A DNA stretch of 64,000 nt from Silicimonas sp. (GTDB lineage Bacteria > Pseudomonadota > Alphaproteobacteria > Rhodobacterales > Rhodobacteraceae). This document shows, piece after piece, positions 18,053 to 26,677 of the stretch. Positions within the stretch are counted from its first letter, which is position 1. Each line of letters begins with the position of its first letter. The position numbers and the translations under genes were made by a program. Under the pieces are notes generated by a model. The model was not told where the DNA came from and searched no databases. It saw only the letters and a list, made by a program, of their open reading frames with translations. Location of the stretch: positions 23,113 through 87,112 of the forward strand of contig JAJDVJ010000026.1 in the NCBI GenBank assembly GCA_022826205.1, read 5' to 3'.

Positions 18053-19138
18053 TCAGAGACGTTCCTCGTCGCCTGCGTCGAAGAGCGATGCGTCGGCGGC
18101 ATTGACGCCAGCATGCAGCGAGTCGCCGGAGGCAACCTTGGACTGGCCGCTTATCCTCAACCAGAAGCGCTTGCCGTTGACGGACGTCAGGACGAGCGTG
18201 TCCGAGCCGAGCGGCTCGACCACCTCTGCCTTGACGGTGAGCTCGAAATCAGCTCCCGCCGCCTCTTCGCCAACGAGAACATGCTCGGGTCGAATTCCGA
18301 ACCACACTTCTCCCTTGGCTTCCCGCTCGAACGAATAGGAATCCAGCGGAATGGAAATCTCGCCCGCGAGGAAGCGGCCATTCTCTACCTTTCCCTGCTG
18401 AAGGTTCATGGCAGGCGAGCCGATGAAATCCGCTACGTAGAGATTGGCCGGCCGGCTGTAGATCTCACCCGGCGACGCGAGCTGCTGAATGATCCCGTCC
18501 TTCATTATGGCGATCCGGTCGGCTAGGGTCATCGCCTCGACCTGGTCATGCGTAACGTAGATCATCGTGTTATCAAGCCGGTCGTGCAGCTGCTTCAGCT
18601 CGACACGCAGGTCGGCTCGAAGCTTGGCATCCAGATTCGAGAGCGGCTCGTCGAAGAGGAAGACGTCCACGTCTCGCACCAAGGCACGCCCGATTGCGAC
18701 CCTTTGGCGCTGGCCGCCTGAAAGCGCAGACGGCTTCCGCTTGAGCAGCGGCTCTATCTGAAGGATGTCGGCAGCGCGTGCCACGCGTTCCTTGATCTCG
18801 GTCTTCGGAACACGGGCGTTCTTGAGCCCGAAGGACATGTTTCCTTCGACCGACATCTGCGGATAAAGTGCATAGCTTTGGAAGACCATGCCGATGCCGC
18901 GTTCCGAAGGTTCGGCCCAAGTGACGTTGCGCCCCTTGATGAAGACCTGACCACCTGTGACGTCGAGCAGCCCCGCGATGCAATTGAGAAGCGTGGACTT
19001 CCCGCAGCCCGATGAGCCCAGGAGGACCAGGAACTCGCCTTCGTTGACCGACAGGTTCAGGCCTTTCAGGACGTCGACCGCCCCGAAGCTCAGGTCGAGA
19101 TTCTTGATTTCGACGGACGTGACCCCGTTCCCGCTCAT
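18053..19138 (-). CDS. ABC transporter ATP-binding protein (UgpC/MsmX/MalK-like, CUT1)
   Basis: The 361-aa ATPase has Walker A GSSGCGKST at residues 41-49, the signature [15 protein letters not shown], Walker B VFLFDEPLSNLDAKLR and the switch VTHDQ. A C-terminal TOBE-type domain of about 120 residues (from about 240) is present, as in UgpC and MalK. It energises sugar uptake through the two permeases encoded immediately upstream; the permease stop is 4 bp from its ATG. Such ATPases can serve several CUT1 systems. Confidence 0.95.
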   Translation of the reverse strand: MSGNGVTSVEIKNLDLSFGAVDVLKGLNLSVNEGEFLVLLGSSGCGKSTLLNCIAGLLDVTGGQVFIKGRNVTWAEPSERGIGMVFQSYALYPQMSVEGNMSFGLKNARVPKTEIKERVARAADILQIEPLLKRKPSALSGGQRQRVAIGRALVRDVDVFLFDEPLSNLDAKLRADLRVELKQLHDRLDNTMIYVTHDQVEAMTLADRIAIMKDGIIQQLASPGEIYSRPANLYVADFIGSPAMNLQQGKVENGRFLAGEISIPLDSYSFEREAKGEVWFGIRPEHVLVGEEAAGADFELTVKAEVVEPLGSDTLVLTSVNGKRFWLRISGQSKVASGDSLHAGVNAADASLFDAGDEERL

Positions 19139-19142
19139 GGCT

Positions 19143-20045
19143 TCACCCCTTCACCGCACCGGCTGCAATGCCCCTGACGAACAGGCGGCCCGACACGAAA
19201 TAGATGACCAGCGGCACCAGCCCCGTCAGGATGGTCGCCGCCATGTTGACGTTGTATTCCTTCACGCCCTGCACCGAATTGACGATGTTGTTGAGCTGGA
19301 CTGTCATCGGGTAGATGTCCGGCTTGGTGTACACCACTCCGAACAGGAAGTCGTTCCAGATCCCGGTTACCTGAAGAATCATCGCGACCACGAAGATCGG
19401 CAGCGACATCGGCAGCATGATCTGGAAGTAGATCCCCCAGAACCCGGCCCCGTCCACCCGCGCGGCCTTGAAGAGTTCCTCGGGCAGCGACGTGAAATAG
19501 TTCCTGAACAGGAGCGTCAGGATAGGCATTCCGAAAATCGAGTGCACGATCACCAAGCCCCAGAGCGTGCCATAAAGACCGATCTCGCGCAGCAGAATCA
19601 CGATCGGATAAAGCATGACCTGATAGGGTATGAATGCCCCGAAAATCAGGATTGTGAAGAAGACGTTCGCCCCCTTGAACCGCCAGTTGGCAAGCGCATA
19701 TCCATTTACGCTCGCTATCGCGATCGAGACGATCACGGACGGAATCGTGATCCGGACCGAGTTCCAGAAACCTCGCGAAAGGCCGTCGCAATTCAGGCCG
19801 GTGCAGGCCTCCGCCCAGGCCTTGACCCAAGGCTCGAATGTGATCTCGACCGGCGGAGCGAATATGTTGCCTAGCCGGATTTCGGGCATTCCCTTCAGCG
19901 AAGTCACGATCATCACGTAGAGCGGCAGCATGTAGTAGAGTGCCACCATTATGAGCGTGCCGTAGAGGAAGATGTTCCGCCGCGAGAACGTGCGGCGCGG
20001 CTTCGGCCCGTGGGCTCCCTCGAAACCTGCAATTGCCTCAGTCAC
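19143..20045 (-). CDS. Carbohydrate ABC transporter permease (MalG-like)
   Basis: The 300-aa inner-membrane protein has about six hydrophobic segments, starting with NIFLYGTLIMVALYYMLPLY (about residues 25-44). The EAA loop that docks the ATPase is visible as ELFKAARVDGAGFWGIYFQI near residue 190. It pairs with the other permease as a heterodimer. Its start overlaps the end of the upstream permease gene by 8 bp, so the two are translationally coupled. Confidence 0.94.
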   Translation of the reverse strand: MTEAIAGFEGAHGPKPRRTFSRRNIFLYGTLIMVALYYMLPLYVMIVTSLKGMPEIRLGNIFAPPVEITFEPWVKAWAEACTGLNCDGLSRGFWNSVRITIPSVIVSIAIASVNGYALANWRFKGANVFFTILIFGAFIPYQVMLYPIVILLREIGLYGTLWGLVIVHSIFGMPILTLLFRNYFTSLPEELFKAARVDGAGFWGIYFQIMLPMSLPIFVVAMILQVTGIWNDFLFGVVYTKPDIYPMTVQLNNIVNSVQGVKEYNVNMAATILTGLVPLVIYFVSGRLFVRGIAAGAVKG

Positions 20046-20934
20046 GCTTCCGGCTCCCGAATTCGAGATAGGCCCAGGGGATGATGACGATGGCCACGGC
20101 GAGGAGCATCATGGTCGAAGCGGCGAAGCCCTGCGCGAGGTTCTGGCGAAGGAACATCGTGTCGTAGACGTATTTTGCCGGCACTTCCGAAGCTATCCCC
20201 GGCCCGCCGCTGGTCTGCGCGACGACAAGGTCAAACACCCGAACTATGCCGCTCGCGATCAGCACGAGAGTGGTGATGAAGACAGGGCGCATCATGGGGA
20301 TGACAATGAAGATGTAGGTCTTCCAGGTCGGGATGCCGTCCACCCGGGCGGCTTTCCAGATTTCCTGGTCGATGCCGCGCAGTCCGGCCAGCATCAAAAC
20401 CATGATCAATCCCGTGCCCTGCCAGAGCCCGGCGATCAGGATGCCGTAGATCACGATGTCCTGGTTGTAGAGCGGATCGAACTCGAAACTCGCCCAGCCC
20501 AGGCTCCGCACGATGTTCTGCACCCCGAAATCCGGGTTCAGGATCCATTGCCATACGAGGCCCGTGACGATGAACGACAGGGCGAACGGATACAGGATGA
20601 TGGTGCGAAACGTGTTCTCGAACCGGATTTTCTGGTCGAGAAGCGCAGCAAGCACGAAACCGATGACGAGGCTGAAGACCAACGAGCAGATCCCGTAGAT
20701 CATCAGGTTCTCGATCGAGACGATCCAGCGATTGGTGTTCCAGAGCCGCTCGTACTGGTCCAGCCCGACCCATTTGGCCTTGGGCAGAAGCTTCGAACTG
20801 GTGAAGGAGTAGACAACCGTCCAGAGCGTGCCCCCGACAAAGACGCAGAGCGCCGTCAGGATCATCGGGATGGCAGCTATCTTGGCCATCAGATTCCTGA
20901 ACAACGCGTTCGGTCTGGCCGCTTCTGCCGCCAC
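20038..20934 (-). CDS. Sugar ABC transporter permease (MalF-like)
   Basis: This 298-aa membrane protein has six hydrophobic spans beginning with IAAIPMILTALCVFVGGTLW (about 14-33). The EAA loop reads EIWKAARVDGIPTWKTYIF at about residues 200-218. It forms the channel with the MalG-like subunit. The gene follows the binding-protein gene after a 58-bp gap that contains a strong hairpin. Confidence 0.94.
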   Translation of the reverse strand: MAAEAARPNALFRNLMAKIAAIPMILTALCVFVGGTLWTVVYSFTSSKLLPKAKWVGLDQYERLWNTNRWIVSIENLMIYGICSLVFSLVIGFVLAALLDQKIRFENTFRTIILYPFALSFIVTGLVWQWILNPDFGVQNIVRSLGWASFEFDPLYNQDIVIYGILIAGLWQGTGLIMVLMLAGLRGIDQEIWKAARVDGIPTWKTYIFIVIPMMRPVFITTLVLIASGIVRVFDLVVAQTSGGPGIASEVPAKYVYDTMFLRQNLAQGFAASTMMLLAVAIVIIPWAYLEFGSRKRD

Positions 20935-20958
20935 GGTCGCCCCTATTCAGAGAGTGAC

Positions 20959-20982
20959 GGCGAGGCCATGTCTGGCCCCGCC
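20959..20982 (-). other. GC-rich hairpin between binding-protein and permease genes
   Basis: On the transcribed strand GGCGGGGCC pairs with GGCCTCGCC across a 6-nt loop. All nine pairs form if one G-U is allowed. It lies 10 nt after the binding-protein stop and has no T-run. The position matches the hairpin in the other ABC operon at 4739-4771, which suggests the same use: more mRNA for the binding protein than for the permeases. Confidence 0.6.
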
Positions 20983-20992
20983 GAAACTTGCA

Positions 20993-22225
20993 TCAGTCCG
21001 CGTTAGCGATGATGTCGGCGTAGCGCTCCTGTGCGTCCGCCGCCGAGATCGAGCTGTCAGCCCAGAATTCGGTCATCAGGTCCTCGATCTGACCAAGCGT
21101 ATCGGGCGACAAGGTCTGGTTGGCATCCGGAAGGATGTTGCCCTGCGCCAGTATGGCCAGCCCCTTCTTCATGCAGTCATTGGCTGCCGCAAGATCGACA
21201 TCGCCGCGCACGGGAAGCGATCCCTTCTTGAGGTTGAACGCCACCTGCACTTCCTTCGAGAGCATCAGCGAAGCAAGCTCCTTCTGTGCAGCCTCCACCT
21301 CGGGATCAGACTGCTTGGGGAAGTAGAAGGCATCTCCGCCGGTCGAGATGATCTCGTTCACGCCTAGTCCTGGCAAGCAGGAATAGTCCGTCCCGGCCAT
21401 TTGGTTCGCGACCTGAAACTCGCCCTGCGCCCAGTCTCCCATGATCTGGCCGCCGGCTTTGCCGGTGATCACCAGGTTAGTCGCCTGGTTCCAGTCCTGA
21501 ACGTTCGAGCCCTGACGCATTTCACGTGCGGCAGCTGCCGCCTCGAAGACCTTGGCATATACCGGGCCAGCTGCAACTTCGGCGTCCTTGTCGACGCTTA
21601 CCGCTGCCCAGGCCTCGGGACCGGCCAGCGCGATCGTGATCACGCCGAAGGCGCCGGACGCCTGCCAGGGCTGGTTGCCCATCGCAAGCGGGACGATGCC
21701 GCTTTCGCGAAGCGTGGGAGCTGCGGCCACGAATTCATCCCAATTCGTCGGAACCGGAATGCCCGCCTGCTCAAAAGCCGCGTGGCTCAACCAGATCCAC
21801 TGCCATGAGTGGATGTTGACTGGCACGCAATAGACGCGCCCGTCGATGGTGCAACTGTCGAGTAGCGAGACCGGATGCACGATGTCGCGCCAGCCCTCTG
21901 CCTCGGCCACGTCGGTAAGGTCGAGCATCAATCCGGCCTCAACCAGTTCTTCCGCCTGGCGACCATGGTTGAACTGGGTGGCGCCCATCGGGTCGCCGCC
22001 GGTGATTCGGCTGATCATGATCGGACGCGCGACGCCACCGGATCCGGCAATCGCACCGTCAACCCAGGTATGCTCGGTCCTTTCGTCGAACGCCTTGGCA
22101 AACTCGGCAACAGCCGCGGCTTCTCCACCGCTGGTCCACCAATGCGTGACTTCGAGGTCCACGGCATGGGCCGCACCTGCGGCGCACATCGCGGTTCCAC
22201 AAAGCAAACTCTTGAACGATTTCAT
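20993..22225 (-). CDS. Sugar-binding protein of the CUT1 ABC transporter (glucose-type)
   Basis: This 410-aa periplasmic protein has a signal peptide ending AAGAAHA (about residue 22). The mature N-terminus VDLEVTHWWTSGGEAAAV, and later GSGGVARPIMISRITGGDP and QFNHGRQAEELVEAGL, resemble binding proteins of GtsA-like glucose/mannose transporters as I recall them. ATG 22225 follows GGGAG by 6 nt. It is the first gene of the operon running to 16032. The ligand is probably a monosaccharide or a close analogue, but homologues vary in specificity. Confidence 0.9.
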   Translation of the reverse strand: MKSFKSLLCGTAMCAAGAAHAVDLEVTHWWTSGGEAAAVAEFAKAFDERTEHTWVDGAIAGSGGVARPIMISRITGGDPMGATQFNHGRQAEELVEAGLMLDLTDVAEAEGWRDIVHPVSLLDSCTIDGRVYCVPVNIHSWQWIWLSHAAFEQAGIPVPTNWDEFVAAAPTLRESGIVPLAMGNQPWQASGAFGVITIALAGPEAWAAVSVDKDAEVAAGPVYAKVFEAAAAAREMRQGSNVQDWNQATNLVITGKAGGQIMGDWAQGEFQVANQMAGTDYSCLPGLGVNEIISTGGDAFYFPKQSDPEVEAAQKELASLMLSKEVQVAFNLKKGSLPVRGDVDLAAANDCMKKGLAILAQGNILPDANQTLSPDTLGQIEDLMTEFWADSSISAADAQERYADIIANAD

Positions 22226-22774
22226 CAATTTCTCCCTGTTGTCATGTCAGACTGCGAGGGCAGGTAAGTCAATCGGACTGACAAATCAAGCGGGATTATC
22301 CGCCACGCAGCAATTCCGTTCTTGCGGATGCCCTCTGCATGGCAACCGTTCCTTGGGCGGGGCGGTTACGCCGTGCTGGAAGTGAGGCACCATCTCGTTG
22401 ACGTCGTGATTGGGAGACTGGACCAATCCTACCGCTCCGATACTTGTCAGTATCCCAGGACGCGCGTGACTGTTTTTCACGCCGGGACCGGGATGCGCGG
22501 TGCGTCCGACAAGAATCCGACCATGGTCCTGTAGGTTCTCCAATTCGGATCGCTGAACCTCGACGAAGGCGGAGGCTCGTCATGGCTCAATCACTTCCCC
22601 GGCCATCTCATCAATTTCGACCGCCGTGGTTACATGCCGCCGCCCTTGCCTGCAGGCGCGGCACAACATGCGTCATGATTTTCCCGTCCCACAGATTCGC
22701 TTCGCATCGCGCCAGGTTCGGAACGGGACTTCTTGTTTCCGGATTCGGCATAGGCCAAATGCCAGCGCGGGCCG
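22226..22774. other. 549-bp region upstream of the sugar transporter operon
   Basis: It separates the demethylase-like gene from the transporter operon, both on the minus strand, and should carry the operon promoter. The only frames present (for example 22286-22543 minus) lack a recognisable family and a ribosome-binding site. No RNA gene, repeat or regulator gene was seen. Confidence 0.4.
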
Positions 22775-25195
22775 TCATGCCCGCATCCGCTGCCCCTCAG
22801 GATCGAACAGTGGCTGCACAAGACGCCTTGCCCTGCGCAGTTCTCCCAGAATCTCGATTTCGACTTCCAAATCGCCTGTCGCCAGTTCAGCGGGAACAAG
22901 CCCAAAGGCAATCGAACTGTCCTGCCAATGCGAATACCCGCCAGACGTGCAGAAACCGACCACGCTGCCCTGATGCCAGATCGGCTCCCATGCAACGACA
23001 TCCGCGTCGTCCGCATCGACCTCGAAGGCGCAAAGGCGGCGCGCGGGACCGGCATCGCGTTCTCGCTCGGCGGCCGCACGCCCGATGAAATCGACGTTCT
23101 TGCCGAACGCAATGAACCTGTCGAGCCCGGTTTCGGCGGCAGTGTAGTCCTGCGAATACTCCCGCTGCCAGGATCCAAAAAAGCGATCAAGACGGAGCGA
23201 CATCATCGCGCGCATCCCGAAAGGGCGGAGCCCGAATTCGCGACCGGCCTCGCTTAGCACCTGCCACAGATGCCGCTGCGAGGTCAGGTCGCAAAAAATT
23301 TCGTATCCAAGGTCCCCGGTATAGCTCACGCGCTGCACGATGCAGTCTGCCATTCCCAAGGCAAGTCTCCGCACACCGAGGAACGGAAATGCCTCGTTCG
23401 ACACGTCGGACCGGCAAGCGACTGCCAGCAAATCTCGCGCCTCCGGACCAGCAATCTGGAAGCCCGTTTGCGCATCGGAGATGTTCCGAACGGTTACCTC
23501 ATCCGTTTCCGAAACGTGCTTCTCGAACCAGCGAAGATGGAAATCCTGGCTACCGTAGCTGGCCGTGAGCTGATACTCGTCCTCCGCATGGCAGGACACC
23601 GTGAAGTCTCCCACAAGGCGCCCGGACGGTGCCAGCATCGGCGTCAGGCTGAGACGGCCTGGTCGGGGAATGCGACCGGCCATGATCCGGTCAAGCCAGG
23701 CCCGCGCTCCCGGTCCCTGCACCAGAAACTTGCTGAAATTGTGCACCTCATTGATCCCGACCCTCTCCCGTACGTGACGGACTTCCTGCCTGACCGCATC
23801 CCATGCATTGGAGCGCCGGAAACTTGGAGCCTCCAGCCGTGGCTCCCCAGGCAATGTGAAATAGTTCACCACCTCAAGGCCGTAGACCTCGCCAAACACC
23901 GCGTTCATCCCGTCCCAGATGTCGTACATCGGCGTCGTGCGGAACGGTCGCGCAGCTGGCAGTTCCTCGTTCGGGTAGCTGACGGAAAATCGCCGACGGT
24001 AGTTCTCTATCACCTTTGGAACGGTGTAGCCTGGCGTGGTCCAGCGCCCGTAGCGCGCCACGTCCATGGCCCAAGGGTCGCGCTCCGGCGCGCCCTCGAT
24101 CATCCATTGCGCCAGCGCGAGGCCGACGCCCCCGCCTTGGCTGAATCCGGCCATCACTGCGCACGCGGACCAGTAGTTCCTCAACCCTGGCACGGGTCCG
24201 ACCAACGGATTGCCGTCAGGCGCGAAGGTGAAGGGACCGTGTATCACGCGCTTGACTCCGGCACGCTCAAGTATCGGGAACCGGCGATAGGCAAAGTCCA
24301 CCGACTCCTCGATCTTGTCGAACTGGTCGTTCAGCAATTCATGTCCGAAGTCCCAGGGCGTGCCATCCACGGCCCACGGTTCGCAGGGTTGCTCGTAGAA
24401 GCCGATCACGAACCCCTTGCCTTCCTGCCTCAGATAGCTTTCGCCTCCCGGATCGATGACATGCGGGATCTCCTCGTCCCTTGCCGCGATTTCCGAAACG
24501 TCCTCCGTCACGAGATACTGGTGAGCCATCGGCAGAAGCGGCAGATAGATGCCCGCCATTGACGCGACCTCTCGCGCCCACAGGCCTCCCGCATTGACCA
24601 AGTGCTCCGCAACGACGGTGCCACTTTCCGTTACGACGTCCCAGTGGCCGTCCGCGCGCATGTTGGTTTCGACCACGCGGTTTTGCGTGATGATCTCGGC
24701 ACCGCCCATTCGCGCGGCCTTGGCATAGGCATGGGTGGTCCCGGACGGATCAAGATGGCCGTCGAGCGGGTCGTAGAGCGCACCCAATACGCCATCGACA
24801 TTCACGAAATCCGCCATCTCGACAATCTCGGATGGAGCAAGAATCCGGGTCTCCAGTCCCATGTACCGATGCTTGGCGCGCTCGGCCTTGAGCATGTCCA
24901 GACGCTCGGGTGTGTCAGCCAGAGTCAACCCACCGCAGTGATGCAGGCCGCACGACATGCCGGTCTTTTGCTCGAGTTCGTCGTAGAGACCGATCGTGTA
25001 TCCCTGCAGCGCGGCCATGTTTGTGTCGCCGTTCAGCGTGTGGAACCCGCCCGCAGCGTGCCATGTCGACCCGCTGGTGAGGTCCGAACGCTCGATCAGC
25101 ATGACATCCTGCCAACCGAGCTTGGTCAGGTGATACAGGACGGAACAGCCGACAACCCCGCCTCCAATGACCACGACACGTGCCTGTGCCTTCAT
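22775..25195 (-). CDS. FAD-dependent N-demethylase: dimethylglycine/sarcosine dehydrogenase-like, with GcvT domain
   Basis: The 806-aa protein joins a DAO-type FAD domain (about 1-370; RVVVIGGGVVGCSVLYHL at the start) to a C-terminal aminomethyltransferase (GcvT) region (about 430-800). STWHAAGGFHTL contains the His that binds FAD covalently in dimethylglycine and sarcosine dehydrogenases. These enzymes oxidise an N-methyl group and pass the C1 unit to tetrahydrofolate. AGGAGAGG precedes the ATG. The upstream genes encode a small protein and a Rieske oxygenase. Together they suggest stepwise removal of N-methyl groups from a betaine-like compound (inference). Confidence 0.9.
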   Translation of the reverse strand: MKAQARVVVIGGGVVGCSVLYHLTKLGWQDVMLIERSDLTSGSTWHAAGGFHTLNGDTNMAALQGYTIGLYDELEQKTGMSCGLHHCGGLTLADTPERLDMLKAERAKHRYMGLETRILAPSEIVEMADFVNVDGVLGALYDPLDGHLDPSGTTHAYAKAARMGGAEIITQNRVVETNMRADGHWDVVTESGTVVAEHLVNAGGLWAREVASMAGIYLPLLPMAHQYLVTEDVSEIAARDEEIPHVIDPGGESYLRQEGKGFVIGFYEQPCEPWAVDGTPWDFGHELLNDQFDKIEESVDFAYRRFPILERAGVKRVIHGPFTFAPDGNPLVGPVPGLRNYWSACAVMAGFSQGGGVGLALAQWMIEGAPERDPWAMDVARYGRWTTPGYTVPKVIENYRRRFSVSYPNEELPAARPFRTTPMYDIWDGMNAVFGEVYGLEVVNYFTLPGEPRLEAPSFRRSNAWDAVRQEVRHVRERVGINEVHNFSKFLVQGPGARAWLDRIMAGRIPRPGRLSLTPMLAPSGRLVGDFTVSCHAEDEYQLTASYGSQDFHLRWFEKHVSETDEVTVRNISDAQTGFQIAGPEARDLLAVACRSDVSNEAFPFLGVRRLALGMADCIVQRVSYTGDLGYEIFCDLTSQRHLWQVLSEAGREFGLRPFGMRAMMSLRLDRFFGSWQREYSQDYTAAETGLDRFIAFGKNVDFIGRAAAERERDAGPARRLCAFEVDADDADVVAWEPIWHQGSVVGFCTSGGYSHWQDSSIAFGLVPAELATGDLEVEIEILGELRRARRLVQPLFDPEGQRMRA

Positions 25196-25231
25196 GATCC
25201 TCTCCTGTTCAACCTGATTCCCTCCGGCCGC

Positions 25232-25468
25232 TCAATCGACCCTCCCCCAGCTTGCCAGCCGCGCCCGAATCGCTTCCGCCCGCTCGTCACCCAGTTCAAG
25301 TGCGAAGATCCACGCATGCGTCAGAAAGAACGCGGCAGAGTCGATGTCGTCAGATGCCTCCGCCTTGTCTGCAGCCACAGCATAGAGCCCGACCAACGCG
25401 TCGCCGTCACCGGATTCGTGGGCGGCGAGTAACTCGCGTTCCAGGGCTGCCAGTTCGCTTGCAATCAC
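25232..25468 (-). CDS. Small acidic helical protein (78 aa), unknown function
   Basis: The 78-aa protein is rich in Ala, Glu and Asp and looks wholly helical (SELAALERELLAAHESG, then DSAAFFLTHAWIFALELGD). It has no signal peptide or membrane span. Its ATG overlaps the stop of the Rieske gene by 4 bp, and it ends 36 bp before the demethylase-like gene. This tight placement supports a real gene. It may be a small accessory or regulatory subunit of one of the two neighbouring enzymes. I know no family for it. Confidence 0.65.
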   Translation of the reverse strand: MIASELAALERELLAAHESGDGDALVGLYAVAADKAEASDDIDSAAFFLTHAWIFALELGDERAEAIRARLASWGRVD

Positions 25469-26610
25469 TCGGCGGCTGCCAACGATTCCGACATGCGTTC
25501 GGCGACCCAGTGGTGGAACAGGTGCGTCGGCCTGTCCATCGCCGGGGAAAAGCGACCGCCGTCAAAACCCGGAGCGCGGCGCGCCGCCTGCATGCCCTCC
25601 ACGACGCCGACGTCTTCGAGGAAGACCTCCTTCCACTGTTCGGTGTTCTTCAGTCGCAGGGAGTCGGACGTTTCTGGCGTAGCATAATAAAGATGTATGT
25701 GCTCTCGGGTCATGCCAGGCCCTTTTGCCTCGAGGATGATCACGAAGAAGTGGTCGCGCTGAACGCCTAACAAGACGTTCGGCGCCACCGTGATGTATTC
25801 GCCGGCCGTGTCCCATTTCCTTGAAAGCCCGGGAAAGTCGGGGAACACCGTCCCGTCATCGTCACGTATCTGCCGGTAAACCTCGGTGCCCTGGCCAAAG
25901 AACCGCCCGGGCGCTTCGATATGGTAATGATCCTCGAGCCGGGAATAGCTGTTCAGGCCCGGATGCACCCAAGGCAGATGATAGCTTTCGCAAAAGTTCT
26001 CGACTGCAAGCTTCCAGTTCGTGCGGCAATCCAGCTGAAAGCGGCTGTCCGGTCCACCATGATGAATCGGGACATCGAATTCCGCCCAGCGGCCGATGAG
26101 ATCGGCGTGCAGGTCGCTGAATTCGGGAGCGTCTCCAGAGAAGTTCACGAACACGACATCCATCCACACATGCGTCCGCACCTCGAGAAGTCCGAGGTCC
26201 TCACGCCTGATCCCCTCGTGGGAGTTCCTGCCCGGTCCGCCGACATGCGGCGTCGCGACCAGCCTGCCCTCGTGGCTGTAGCACCAGGAATGATAGGGGC
26301 AACGGATTGCGCCCTCGATCGTGCGCGGCTCCGTCACGAGGGTCATGCCGCGATGGCGGCAAACGTTTTGGAACACGCGGACCTGACCGTCCCTGCCCCT
26401 GATGACGAAGAGTGGAACGCCCAGGAAGTCGATTGGCCGAGCGTCGCCCGGGCCAGGCACTTCGGCGGCAACGCAAATGCCCGCCCAGGTCGAAAACCAT
26501 AGCCGCTCGCGTTCGCGCCCATAGATCTCTTCGGACGTGTAATGTGCGTTCGGCAATCCTTTGGCCGTTTCCACGGGCCGCATCACGAATGCCAAGTCAT
26601 CTTGTGTCAT
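25465..26610 (-). CDS. Rieske-type aromatic-ring-hydroxylating/demethylating oxygenase, alpha subunit
   Basis: This 381-aa oxygenase has Rieske ligands C84 and H86 (CRHRGM) and C104 and H107 (CPYHSW). The mononuclear iron ligands H211 and H216 lie in ENFCESYHLPWVH. ATG 26610 has GGAG 9 nt upstream. Length and motifs resemble GbcA-type glycine betaine monooxygenases and stachydrine demethylases, which remove a methyl group as formaldehyde. The partner reductase is not encoded beside it. Next to a dimethylglycine-dehydrogenase-like gene, a role in the first demethylation of a quaternary amine is likely but not shown. Confidence 0.9.
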   Translation of the reverse strand: MTQDDLAFVMRPVETAKGLPNAHYTSEEIYGRERERLWFSTWAGICVAAEVPGPGDARPIDFLGVPLFVIRGRDGQVRVFQNVCRHRGMTLVTEPRTIEGAIRCPYHSWCYSHEGRLVATPHVGGPGRNSHEGIRREDLGLLEVRTHVWMDVVFVNFSGDAPEFSDLHADLIGRWAEFDVPIHHGGPDSRFQLDCRTNWKLAVENFCESYHLPWVHPGLNSYSRLEDHYHIEAPGRFFGQGTEVYRQIRDDDGTVFPDFPGLSRKWDTAGEYITVAPNVLLGVQRDHFFVIILEAKGPGMTREHIHLYYATPETSDSLRLKNTEQWKEVFLEDVGVVEGMQAARRAPGFDGGRFSPAMDRPTHLFHHWVAERMSESLAAAE

Positions 26611-26677
26611 GTCAGCCACTCCAATGGACGTTACGCAAGTCGCTCCAGAGGAACCGGGCAACGATGGACAGCGGCCG

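Noticed and set aside
22286..22543. 85-codon minus-strand frame between the transporter operon and the demethylase gene
   Set aside because: No family resemblance or ribosome-binding site; treated as non-coding promoter region.
25465..26610. Calling the Rieske protein GbcA and the flavoprotein DgcA by name
   Set aside because: Motifs agree at family level, but the reductase partner is absent and substrates of close relatives vary widely.
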